From NCBI GenBank assembly GCA_023473785.1, contig JAMCYD010000042.1, positions 1-5,263 on the forward strand: a DNA stretch of 5,263 bases. Reading direction: 5' to 3'. Each line of letters opens with the position of its first letter. Position 1 is the stretch's first letter. The DNA is from Patescibacteria group bacterium. GTDB taxonomy: Bacteria; Patescibacteriota; Microgenomatia; Levybacterales; UBA12049. Both the position numbers and the translations under genes were made by a program. A model generated the notes under the pieces. It saw nothing but the letters and a program-made list of their open reading frames with translations, was not told where the DNA came from and did not search any database. Below are positions 1 through 4,748 of this stretch, in pieces.

Positions 1-897
1 GGGGCATTAGAAGCAGGAATTTCATCAGCCGCTATTGCGGCGGAAGCAACTACGGCAGCAGCCGGAACAGCGGCCGCAACAGCAGCAGAAGGAGCTGCGG
101 TAGGGGTGTCGCAGGCAGGAGCAGTAGTAAGTGAGGGGGCAGCTCAAGCTGTCGGGGCAGTAACAACAGAAGCCGCGGCAGGAGCAACGCCTGCTGCAGC
201 TGAAGTGGCTCCGGGAGCAGTAGTTGATGCGGGAATAGAGGAAGCAGGGCGAGAAGAATTAGCAGCCGGTGTTGAGAGAACTCTTGAAGCTTCCGGCTCT
301 GACGCAGCCCTTGATAGCCTTGCGGGAACGTCAGCTGGGTCAGATACAATAGTCTCATCCGCTCCCACGCCAGGAGCTCCGCTTGCTGAGGGGGGCATTC
401 CTTCTCTTGGCGCAGATCAAGCTACGGAGCCCTTAACGGGTAACGTTTCCGCAGATTCCGGTATTCCTGAGGAGGTAAGAAATGACCCTCGTTTTCAAGA
501 GATGCTTGATAGGGAAAGAAGTGCGGCACAGGAAAGAGGAGAGCCGATTGATGAGCAAAAACTTTCTCAGGATGCTCTTACTAAATACAATCAAGATAAG
601 CAGGGAGAACAACAGCAATTAACGCCCGAACAGCAGAGGATTCAACAGCTTGAAGAAGAAATCAATAGACTTACTACGGAAACTGCAGAATTAAGAGCTA
701 ATATGGCTCAGATAAATGAATCGTTAGGGCAGATGAGAGATGTGTTAGCGAATTTAACTCAAGCGATGGCAGAAAAAGAACAAGATCCTAAGAAAAAAGA
801 AAATCTACTGATGCTTTTAGCAAAAATTGCAGGAATTGTTGTAGCATCTTCTGTGATACAAGCTGGACAGGAAGTAAGTCCTCTGCAAAAACATTAA
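1..897 (+). CDS. Ala-rich coiled-coil protein of unknown function, 5'-truncated by the window edge
   Basis: The reading frame is open from base 1 to a TAA at 895-897, giving 298 visible residues; the true start lies upstream of the window. A GTG at 106 is in frame, but the Ala-rich sequence continues unbroken before it, so it is not a convincing start. Fragment residues 1 to about 115 are extremely rich in Ala with Gly, Glu, Val and Thr. A more polar linker follows, containing Pro/Gly and a stretch like EEVRNDPRFQEMLDRER. A Gln/Glu-rich segment (about 203-261) shows heptad-like spacing, for example QQLEEEINRLTTETAELRAN, and should form a coiled coil. After a basic DPKKK patch, a hydrophobic stretch (about 269-288, LLMLLAKIAGIVVASSVIQA) could be a membrane segment or amphipathic helix, and the protein ends 10 residues later. 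The Ala-rich half is visibly more GC-rich than neighbouring genes. I do not recognise the family. A structural, surface or secretion-associated role is only a guess. It converges on tRNA-Ser(CGA) with a 9-nt gap. Confidence 0.8.
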   Translation, partial: GALEAGISSAAIAAEATTAAAGTAAATAAEGAAVGVSQAGAVVSEGAAQAVGAVTTEAAAGATPAAAEVAPGAVVDAGIEEAGREELAAGVERTLEASGSDAALDSLAGTSAGSDTIVSSAPTPGAPLAEGGIPSLGADQATEPLTGNVSADSGIPEEVRNDPRFQEMLDRERSAAQERGEPIDEQKLSQDALTKYNQDKQGEQQQLTPEQQRIQQLEEEINRLTTETAELRANMAQINESLGQMRDVLANLTQAMAEKEQDPKKKENLLMLLAKIAGIVVASSVIQAGQEVSPLQKH

Positions 898-906
898 TTT
901 TTCTTG

Positions 907-991
907 CGGAGGGTACAGGATTCGAACCTGTGTAGGGATTGCTCCCTCGAGTTTTCGAAACTCGTGCAATTAACCGCTATGCGAACCCTCC
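907..991 (-). tRNA. tRNA-Ser(CGA)
   Basis: Read on the minus strand, this is an 85-nt class II tRNA. The acceptor stem GGAGGGT pairs with ACCCTCC, the anticodon stem is CGAGT/ACTCG, and the loop TTCGAAA puts anticodon CGA at plus positions 955-957, decoding the serine codon UCG. A long variable arm (AGGGAGCAATCCCT) has a 5-bp stem, as expected for tRNA-Ser. The T arm is ACAGG-TTCGAAT-CCTGT. The discriminator base is G, typical of serine, and CCA is not encoded, so it must be added after transcription. It lies 10 nt downstream of tRNA-Arg(GCG) on the same strand and is probably processed from the same transcript. Confidence 0.96.
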
Positions 992-1001
992 AAGCTAGTT
1001 G

Positions 1002-1074
1002 CGTGCCCGAGAGGAATTGAACCTCCAACCGCCTGGACCGCAACCAGGTGTTCTATCCGTTGAACTACGGGCAC
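1002..1074 (-). tRNA. tRNA-Arg(GCG)
   Basis: This 73-nt class I tRNA on the minus strand folds completely. The acceptor stem is GTGCCCG/CGGGCAC, the D stem GTTC/GAAC, the anticodon stem CCTGG/CCAGG, and the T arm GGAGG-TTCAATT-CCTCT with one G-U pair. The loop is TTGCGGT, placing G34-C35-G36 at plus positions 1039-1041, the anticodon for CGC. The D-loop (AACGGATA) is typical of bacterial tRNA-Arg genes, which normally carry ACG with A34 deaminated to inosine by TadA. Here G34 replaces A34, so inosine cannot form. The discriminator is G and CCA is not encoded. It sits 29 nt downstream of the 206-aa gene on the same strand. Confidence 0.95.
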
Positions 1075-1103
1075 AATTCATTCGTATTTTACTCTATTTA
1101 GCT

Positions 1104-1724
1104 CTATGAGGCAACTTGGTTTTTGGGGTTTTCCAGAGGAAAATTGCGGGCAAGCCAGTCACCTGAGTTTTCCATAAAAGTTGGCCTAATAACTTCTCTG
1201 AAAGGAAGATAAGGCAAGATAACCGTTTTTACATGATCTTTATCTAGGTCTCCCAGAGTCAATGTCAGCTCTCCCGGAATGAAGGCATGGGTTCTTATAT
1301 GCAAGATGTCTACGCCATCTATTTTTCTAAAATAGAAATCATAAAGCTCCTGCCAGAGAAAAAAATGATCTTCAATGGTTATTCCCTCGGTGCTTATTCT
1401 ATAGTGAAAATCCCGGGGAGGAACTGTGGCAAGTGCAAATGATACGAATACCAGGGAAACAACAACCAGCATCAAGAGGTACTGAGAAAAAAGAAAAAGA
1501 ATAATCTCGACAAGAAGCATTATCAGGAGTGAGGTCAGGTAATATTGTTTTCCTCTCTTTCGAAAAGGCCTGCCGGGTGCTGTCCAGGCAAGAAGAGTTT
1601 TTATTTCATGAGGTGAAGATGTTTGATCTGATCGAGCTTCCGGTTTTGGTAATTCAAGAGGTTCTTTGGGAAGATCACCCGGTTCCTTAGGCAATAATGG
1701 TTTTTGTTTATCAATCGCTGCCAT
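1104..1724 (-). CDS. Two-TM membrane protein with cytosolic PH-like C-terminal domain, function unknown
   Basis: This gene encodes 206 aa, ATG at 1724 to TAG at 1104. The N-terminus (about 1-45) is charged and Pro-rich with a repeated LPKEP unit (residues 11-15 and 18-22, then LPKP at 25-28), probably disordered and cytosolic. A basic stretch (PGRPFRKRGKQYY, 50-62) precedes a hairpin of two membrane segments (about 62-80 and 82-100). The remaining ~100 residues (RDFHYRISTEGITIEDHFFLW onward) are beta-rich with a final helix. The order TM hairpin, then a strand containing a 'GI.I.D' turn, then a C-terminal helix resembles small two-TM proteins with a bacterial PH-like domain that are common in CPR genomes; that match is from memory. 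The start is supported by a promoter immediately upstream and there is no Shine-Dalgarno sequence. Two tRNA genes follow on the same strand with no visible terminator, so tRNA-Arg(GCG) and tRNA-Ser(CGA) may be cut from this mRNA. No enzymatic motif is visible. Confidence 0.85.
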   Translation of the reverse strand: MAAIDKQKPLLPKEPGDLPKEPLELPKPEARSDQTSSPHEIKTLLAWTAPGRPFRKRGKQYYLTSLLIMLLVEIILFLFSQYLLMLVVVSLVFVSFALATVPPRDFHYRISTEGITIEDHFFLWQELYDFYFRKIDGVDILHIRTHAFIPGELTLTLGDLDKDHVKTVILPYLPFREVIRPTFMENSGDWLARNFPLENPKNQVAS

Positions 1725-1732
1725 AATTTTAC

Positions 1733-1759
1733 TTTATATCAATAAATTCCCTAAGTCAA
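1733..1759 (-). promoter_or_regulatory. Putative promoter of the 206-aa gene, giving a near-leaderless mRNA
   Basis: On the minus strand TTGACT (plus 1754-1759; 5/6 match to the -35 consensus) is followed after 15 nt by TATAAA (plus 1733-1738; 5/6 match to the -10). Only 8 nt separate the -10 from ATG, so transcription would begin about 2 nt before the start codon. The 15-nt spacer is shorter than the usual 17, which lowers certainty. Confidence 0.5.
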
Positions 1760-1855
1760 CTGCGGTGTCTGTTTGAAAATATCCGAACGGAACTCTCTGC
1801 TTCTGTCTGTTTCGCCTTGAACCGGAGCGGAAAGGACGATTTCAAGTTTTTCAAA

Positions 1856-2218
1856 TCAAAAATAACTTGCTGCGACTACGAGGGTAGTTATGCCCGTTAG
1901 TGCGTTAAGATAAATAATGCAATTTGATATTTTTGAGTCAAAATATCCTTTCTTTTTAACAATTATTTTGTGCACGATAAATGGTATTAGTCCCCCTACC
2001 CCTGCAATCATGGTAATTATTGCACCAGGCATTGTTTGTTTTCCAATTTCTATCGCGCCCAAAAATAAAACCATAATTATTGGAATGTGCATCAATAAAA
2101 ATCCAGTTATTTTACCTGGCAGTTTTAGTATCTCCCATTCTTTAATATAAGCCGATTCTATTTCATGCAAAAGTAGCAAAGACGCGTTTATGATATAAAT
2201 TAGCATGAGGGGTTTCAT
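1856..2218 (-). CDS. Small four-TM membrane protein with conserved-looking His/Glu residues (DUF6713/HXXEE-like)
   Basis: This gene encodes 120 aa, ATG at 2218 to TGA at 1856. Four hydrophobic segments are visible: about residues 3-18, 37-56, 64-86 and 98-118. Residues with potential ligand or catalytic character cluster at membrane edges: H18-E19 (LLLLHEIES), E27-W28 (KEWEIL), H44-P46 (LLMHIP) and H83. The arrangement HE..., then EW, then H.P in the next helix resembles small bacterial membrane families annotated DUF6713 or HXXEE. I recall this pattern rather than having searched for it. If correct, the family has no established activity; metal binding or membrane-embedded hydrolysis would be speculation. 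The gene lies 37 nt downstream of the 72-aa gene on the same strand, so co-transcription is possible, but it also has a -10-like TATAAG 8 nt before ATG. There is no Shine-Dalgarno sequence. Confidence 0.8.
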   Translation of the reverse strand: MKPLMLIYIINASLLLLHEIESAYIKEWEILKLPGKITGFLLMHIPIIMVLFLGAIEIGKQTMPGAIITMIAGVGGLIPFIVHKIIVKKKGYFDSKISNCIIYLNALTGITTLVVAASYF

Positions 2219-2226
2219 AAATATAG

Positions 2227-2232
2227 CTTATA
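2227..2232 (-). promoter_or_regulatory. Putative -10 element before the 120-aa gene
   Basis: Minus-strand TATAAG ends 8 nt before ATG, the same spacing as at the 206-aa gene. No good -35 is visible; TTGCCG occurs with a spacer of only 14 nt. The AT-rich context makes a chance match likely, and read-through from the 72-aa gene is an alternative. Confidence 0.3.
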
Positions 2233-2255
2233 TTTATTTTCTTTGGCGGCAAATT

Positions 2256-2474
2256 CTACTTACTTGTTTTTGAGGCAATCCAATTAAGTGTTGCCAGAAA
2301 AATCCAAGCCCACGGGAAAGTGCCGATAAGTGTATCGCTTGCTGAATGAGAATTTTTATCAACTACCATAAATATCCACACAATGAGCAATAGAACGCCA
2401 AAAGTTATAACTAACCCGATTGTACTTGTAGGACGATGTATCCATCCCCATTTTTTAAACCAAACTTTATTCAT
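2256..2474 (-). CDS. Small two-TM membrane protein, CPR-type, function unknown
   Basis: This gene encodes 72 aa, ATG at 2474 to TAG at 2256. A basic, aromatic N-terminus (MNKVWFKKWGWIHRPTS) precedes TM1 (about 17-37), a short polar loop (DKNSHSASDTLIGTFPW, 39-55) and TM2 (about 50-66), with a short basic tail. The pattern 'WFK..GW...P.T..G' followed by a TM segment and 'DSHS.SDTLIG' resembles a family of ~70-90 aa membrane proteins I associate with Microgenomates and other CPR genomes; no function is known to me. The start codon is strongly supported by a perfect extended -10 promoter (TGG-TATAAT) ending 6 nt before ATG, so the mRNA is expected to be leaderless. The 120-aa membrane-protein gene follows after 37 nt on the same strand. 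Confidence 0.82.
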   Translation of the reverse strand: MNKVWFKKWGWIHRPTSTIGLVITFGVLLLIVWIFMVVDKNSHSASDTLIGTFPWAWIFLATLNWIASKTSK

Positions 2475-2480
2475 GAGCTT

Positions 2481-2510
2481 ATTATACCAACTTTACTCTT
2501 TGGTCGTAAA
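2481..2510 (-). promoter_or_regulatory. Extended -10 promoter of the 72-aa gene, leaderless architecture
   Basis: The minus strand carries a perfect TATAAT (plus 2481-2486) preceded by TGG (plus 2487-2489), an extended -10 motif. A weak -35, TTTACG (plus 2505-2510, 4/6), lies 18 nt upstream. Six nucleotides (AAGCTC) separate the -10 from ATG, which places the expected transcription start on the A of the start codon. Confidence 0.65.
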
Positions 2511-2552
2511 TTCTTTTCTGAATGCGAATGCGATTATTAGTCCCTCAAAAAA

Positions 2553-2580
2553 AGAACCGATAAGCAAAATAATAAGTTCT
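2553..2580 (-). terminator. Weak candidate terminator downstream of tRNA-Ser(TGA)
   Basis: On the minus strand AGAAC (plus 2576-2580) can pair with GTTCT (plus 2553-2557) across an 18-nt loop, and the second arm runs into T residues (plus 2547-2553 is seven A). It begins 24 nt after the tRNA 3' end, a sensible place to stop transcription before the 72-aa promoter. The 5-bp AT-rich stem and large loop make it a poor intrinsic terminator; only the T tract is typical. Confidence 0.22.
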
Positions 2581-2603
2581 AGAAAGTTTAAAATAAGTGG
2601 CTC

Positions 2604-2630
2604 GCGGAGAGGGTGGGATTCGAACCCACG
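2604..2630. repeat. 27-bp direct repeat, copy 1 (3' end of tRNA-Ser(TGA))
   Basis: A perfect 27-bp match to 4609-4635, covering the T arm and the 3' half of the acceptor stem of the serine tRNAs. A further 15-bp match joins the other ends of the tRNAs (2677-2691 and 4682-4696). The identity is readily explained by tRNA conservation, but it also brackets the ATPase gene in direct orientation and could serve as a recombination site. Confidence 0.9.
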
Positions 2631-2691
2631 GTGACATTGCTGCCACGATGGTTTTCAAGACCATTGCACTAGTCCGCTATGCGACCTCTCC
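2605..2691 (-). tRNA. tRNA-Ser(TGA)
   Basis: This is an 87-nt class II tRNA on the minus strand. The acceptor stem is GGAGAGG/CCTCTCC, the anticodon stem ATGGT/ACCAT, and the loop CTTGAAA puts anticodon TGA at plus 2655-2657, decoding UCA and by wobble other UCN codons. The extended variable arm (GTGGCAGCAATGTCAC) and the T arm GTGGG-TTCGAAT-CCCAC are clear. The discriminator is G and CCA is not encoded. Its acceptor and T-arm sequences are identical to those of tRNA-Ser(GCT) on the other side of the ATPase gene. It starts 80 nt after the ATPase stop codon on the same strand. I see no convincing promoter of its own, so it may be processed from the ATPase transcript. Confidence 0.96.
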
Positions 2692-2771
2692 AAGCGTATC
2701 GAGAAGATTAGTCCCGCGCCTGGGATGACCTCCTCAAAGCTTCCCAAGTATAGCAAAAGACCATCTTGCAA

Positions 2772-4565
2772 TCAATTGATTCTGCTTGCGCGCAGGGCGT
2801 TTATGATAACCGCAACGTCTATTCCCTCCTGCAGAAAAGCGCCGCCAATAGGAGGTATGAGTCCAAATGAAGCAGCTATCATGCCAACAATACTTATTCC
2901 TATCCCCCAAAGAATACTCTGAACTGCGATGCTGATTGTCCTTTTTGCAATCTTTAAGGACTCATTAACCATGGAAAAATCTCCTCCTAGAAATACAATA
3001 TCTGCTGCTTCACTTGCTGCTGTTTGCTCTTCATTTGAAAAAACCATGCCGACATCCGAGAGCGCCAAGGCCGGCGCATCGTTTATTCCATCACCAACCA
3101 TGGCCGTAATTTTTCCTTCTTTCTTAAGTTTCTCTATTCCTTTCTGTTTGTCTTCAGGCGTACATTCAGCTTGAACCCTAACTCCTCCTAGACTTAATGC
3201 TACTCTTTCCGCTGCTTCTTTCTTGTCTCCGGTAAATATAAAAAGTTCAAAATTCTCTTTTTCAAGATTTTTTATAATTGCTTTTGCTTGAGGTTTTATC
3301 TCATCTTCAAAGCGAAAAATTCCAATTTGCCTCTCGTTTTTAAAAATGCCAATAGCCATGCCATCATCCGTGGGAAGTTTTGAAAGAGAATATCGCTTGC
3401 CCGCAATTGCACCTGATATACCAACTCCTATTTTTTCCTCAATCTTTTCTGCATGAAGAGTAGGAGCTCTTCTTTCTCTGGAAAATTCAACAATGGCCTT
3501 TGCCAAAGGATGAAGAGAATTCCTTTCTATTGCCTGGGCAATTGTTAAAATTTGCTCATCGGTATAGTCTTTACTTAATTTTTTAAACTCTGTGACTTTT
3601 GGTCTTCCAAGCGTTATAGTGCCTGTTTTGTCAAAAATAAGTACCTGGGCTCTTGCCAGCTTCTCAAGACTTGAAAGCTTTTTGACAATAATATGTTTTT
3701 TGGAAGAAGAACTTACTCCTCCCAAAAGAGCAATTGGCGTTGCGATGATCAGAGGACAGGGAGTTGCGATAACAAGAACCGATAGTGCCCGCGTTAGATC
3801 AAATCCCGATAGGATATAGGCAAAAGCTGTTATAAAAAGAGTAATTATGGTAAAGATGGCGCTGTATCGGTCGGCAAGTCTTATGAAAGGAGATTTCTCA
3901 ACTTGGGCTCTCTTTACCATATCGATGATCTTGTTATAGGTGGAATCAGCCTGTAATTTTGTTACTTTCACAACGATTGGGTTTCCAATATTAATTGTTC
4001 CGCTTCTTATAAAATCTCCTTTAATCTTGTCAATTGTGTAGGGCTCACCGGTTAGAGATGACTCATCCGTAAGTCCTGTTTCTGAAGCTAATATTCCGTC
4101 CAGGCCTATGACTTCGCCTTTTCTGATAACAATTTCATCACCTATTTTAATTTTGCCGATATTTAGCCTTGTGTCTATTTTGTTGTTTTTCCATAGCGTC
4201 ACCTCGTTTGGAATTCGATCAATAAGTTTTGTCAGAGATTTCTTGGCCTGCGCCACACCGTAATCTTCAAGTGTTCTTCCCGATGCAATCATCAAAGCCA
4301 AAATGCCTGCAACTATGTACTCATGGGTTACAAGAGAAACAAGAATTGCCAGAATCGCAATATAATCCAGAGCAAATTGCCGTTTTAGAATAGAATTTAG
4401 AGATTCCTTAAAGAGCCGAAAGCTGCCTAATATAGTTACGATTAAAATAACCAAAACAGAGATAGTTTCCTGATGGAGAAAGCTTAGGATGATATAGAGA
4501 ATAATTCCCAAAAAAACTATAACCGGGATCTGGAAAGTCTTAAGAAGTGCTGTTTTTTCTTTCAT
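2772..4565 (-). CDS. P1B-type heavy-metal-transporting ATPase, TPCPL subtype without N-terminal metal-binding domain
   Basis: This gene encodes 597 aa, ATG at 4565 to TGA at 2772. It should be an integral-membrane pump that exports metal cations using ATP. The parts are in canonical order: N-terminal membrane helices (about 12-30, 33-50, 64-95); the actuator domain with DESSLTGEP (TGE at 172-174); two helices (about 233-253 and 258-283), the second carrying TPCPL (268-272, C270) in place of the usual CPC or SPC; the phosphorylation motif DKTGT (D312); NSLHPLA (H352-P353) and GVGISG (380-385) in the nucleotide-binding domain; TGD (445-447); GDGIND (491-496); and two C-terminal helices ending QEGIDVAVIINALRASR (579-595). 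There is no GMTCxxC HMA domain at the N-terminus; the first helix starts around residue 12. These features suggest a Zn/Cd/Co-like family member, but the metal cannot be named from sequence; C270, E580 and D583 are candidate ligands. The gene starts 44 nt after tRNA-Ser(GCT), with no Shine-Dalgarno sequence and no clear promoter of its own. Confidence 0.96.
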   Translation of the reverse strand: MKEKTALLKTFQIPVIVFLGIILYIILSFLHQETISVLVILIVTILGSFRLFKESLNSILKRQFALDYIAILAILVSLVTHEYIVAGILALMIASGRTLEDYGVAQAKKSLTKLIDRIPNEVTLWKNNKIDTRLNIGKIKIGDEIVIRKGEVIGLDGILASETGLTDESSLTGEPYTIDKIKGDFIRSGTINIGNPIVVKVTKLQADSTYNKIIDMVKRAQVEKSPFIRLADRYSAIFTIITLFITAFAYILSGFDLTRALSVLVIATPCPLIIATPIALLGGVSSSSKKHIIVKKLSSLEKLARAQVLIFDKTGTITLGRPKVTEFKKLSKDYTDEQILTIAQAIERNSLHPLAKAIVEFSRERRAPTLHAEKIEEKIGVGISGAIAGKRYSLSKLPTDDGMAIGIFKNERQIGIFRFEDEIKPQAKAIIKNLEKENFELFIFTGDKKEAAERVALSLGGVRVQAECTPEDKQKGIEKLKKEGKITAMVGDGINDAPALALSDVGMVFSNEEQTAASEAADIVFLGGDFSMVNESLKIAKRTISIAVQSILWGIGISIVGMIAASFGLIPPIGGAFLQEGIDVAVIINALRASRIN

Positions 4566-4608
4566 AGAAATTTAATTTTGCCTTTGGGGTTTAGGACGAC
4601 GGATTATT

Positions 4609-4635
4609 GCGGAGAGGGTGGGATTCGAACCCACG
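4609..4635. repeat. 27-bp direct repeat, copy 2 (3' end of tRNA-Ser(GCT))
   Basis: Identical over 27 bp to 2604-2630; the first copy's flanking base differs on both sides. The two copies are 2005 bp apart and the segment between them holds the ATPase gene as its only protein-coding gene. No integrase or transposase gene is present in the interval. Confidence 0.9.
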
Positions 4636-4696
4636 CGAGCCTTACAGCTCAGGGGATTAGCAATCCCCCGCAATGGACCAACTATGCGACCTCTCC
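4610..4696 (-). tRNA. tRNA-Ser(GCT)
   Basis: This is an 87-nt class II tRNA on the minus strand. The acceptor stem is GGAGAGG/CCTCTCC, the anticodon stem GGGGA/TCCCC, and the loop TTGCTAA puts anticodon GCT at plus 4659-4661, decoding serine AGC and AGU. A long variable arm with a GAGC/GCTC stem and the T arm GTGGG-TTCGAAT-CCCAC are present. The discriminator is G and CCA is not encoded. An extended -10 promoter lies 12 nt upstream. No terminator separates it from the ATPase ATG 44 nt downstream, so its transcript probably continues into that gene and is cut at the tRNA 3' end. Confidence 0.96.
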
Positions 4697-4708
4697 TGGT
4701 TAAAATGT

Positions 4709-4717
4709 ATTATATCA
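4709..4717 (-). promoter_or_regulatory. Extended -10 promoter of tRNA-Ser(GCT), and perhaps of the ATPase
   Basis: The minus strand reads TGA-TATAAT (plus 4709-4717), a perfect -10 with the TGn extension, ending 12 nt before the tRNA 5' end. No good -35 is visible at 17-18 nt, which fits an extended -10 type. Start would fall about 6 nt before the mature tRNA, leaving a short leader for RNase P to remove. Confidence 0.6.
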
Positions 4718-4733
4718 CTTATTTTTGTTATTT

Positions 4734-4742
4734 TGCTACACT
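4734..4742 (+). promoter_or_regulatory. Extended -10 promoter of the comF-family gene, leaderless architecture
   Basis: TGC-TACACT (4/6 match to TATAAT with the TGn extension) ends exactly 6 nt (AAAGCT) before ATG at 4749, so transcription is expected to begin on the start codon. No -35 consensus is evident; the upstream DNA is T-rich. It is divergent from the tRNA-Ser(GCT) promoter, the two -10 hexamers being 22 nt apart. Confidence 0.5.
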
Positions 4743-4748
4743 AAAGCT

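Noticed and set aside
106..108. GTG as the start codon of the Ala-rich gene
   Set aside because: The frame is open with the same composition to base 1, and no Shine-Dalgarno or -10 motif precedes it; the gene most likely begins outside the window.
50..398. Long minus-strand open frames opposite the Ala-rich gene (Leu/Pro-rich and Ala/Ser/Pro-rich)
   Set aside because: They mirror the GC-rich Ala codons of the plus-strand gene, have no promoter or family resemblance, and show low-complexity composition expected of antisense frames.
1816..1851. Inverted repeat CTTGAA/TTCAAG followed by five T on the plus strand
   Set aside because: The stem is 6 bp with a 19-nt loop, and the T run is on the plus strand where no gene ends nearby. 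On the minus strand, where the 120-aa gene ends, there is no T run. Probably chance.
1742..1855. Intergenic stretch between the 206-aa and 120-aa genes searched for a hidden RNA or small gene
   Set aside because: Apart from the promoter of the 206-aa gene and the weak inverted repeat, I see no tRNA fold, riboswitch-like core or coding frame.
2712..2725. Short hairpin TCCC-GCGCCT-GGGA between the ATPase stop and tRNA-Ser(TGA)
   Set aside because: The 4-bp stem has no T tract on either strand, so it is not a convincing terminator.
1917..3819. Plus-strand open frames opposite the small membrane genes and the ATPase (for example 2383-2634 and 3592-3819)
   Set aside because: They are antisense to well-supported minus-strand genes; one even runs into a tRNA gene. 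No independent coding evidence.
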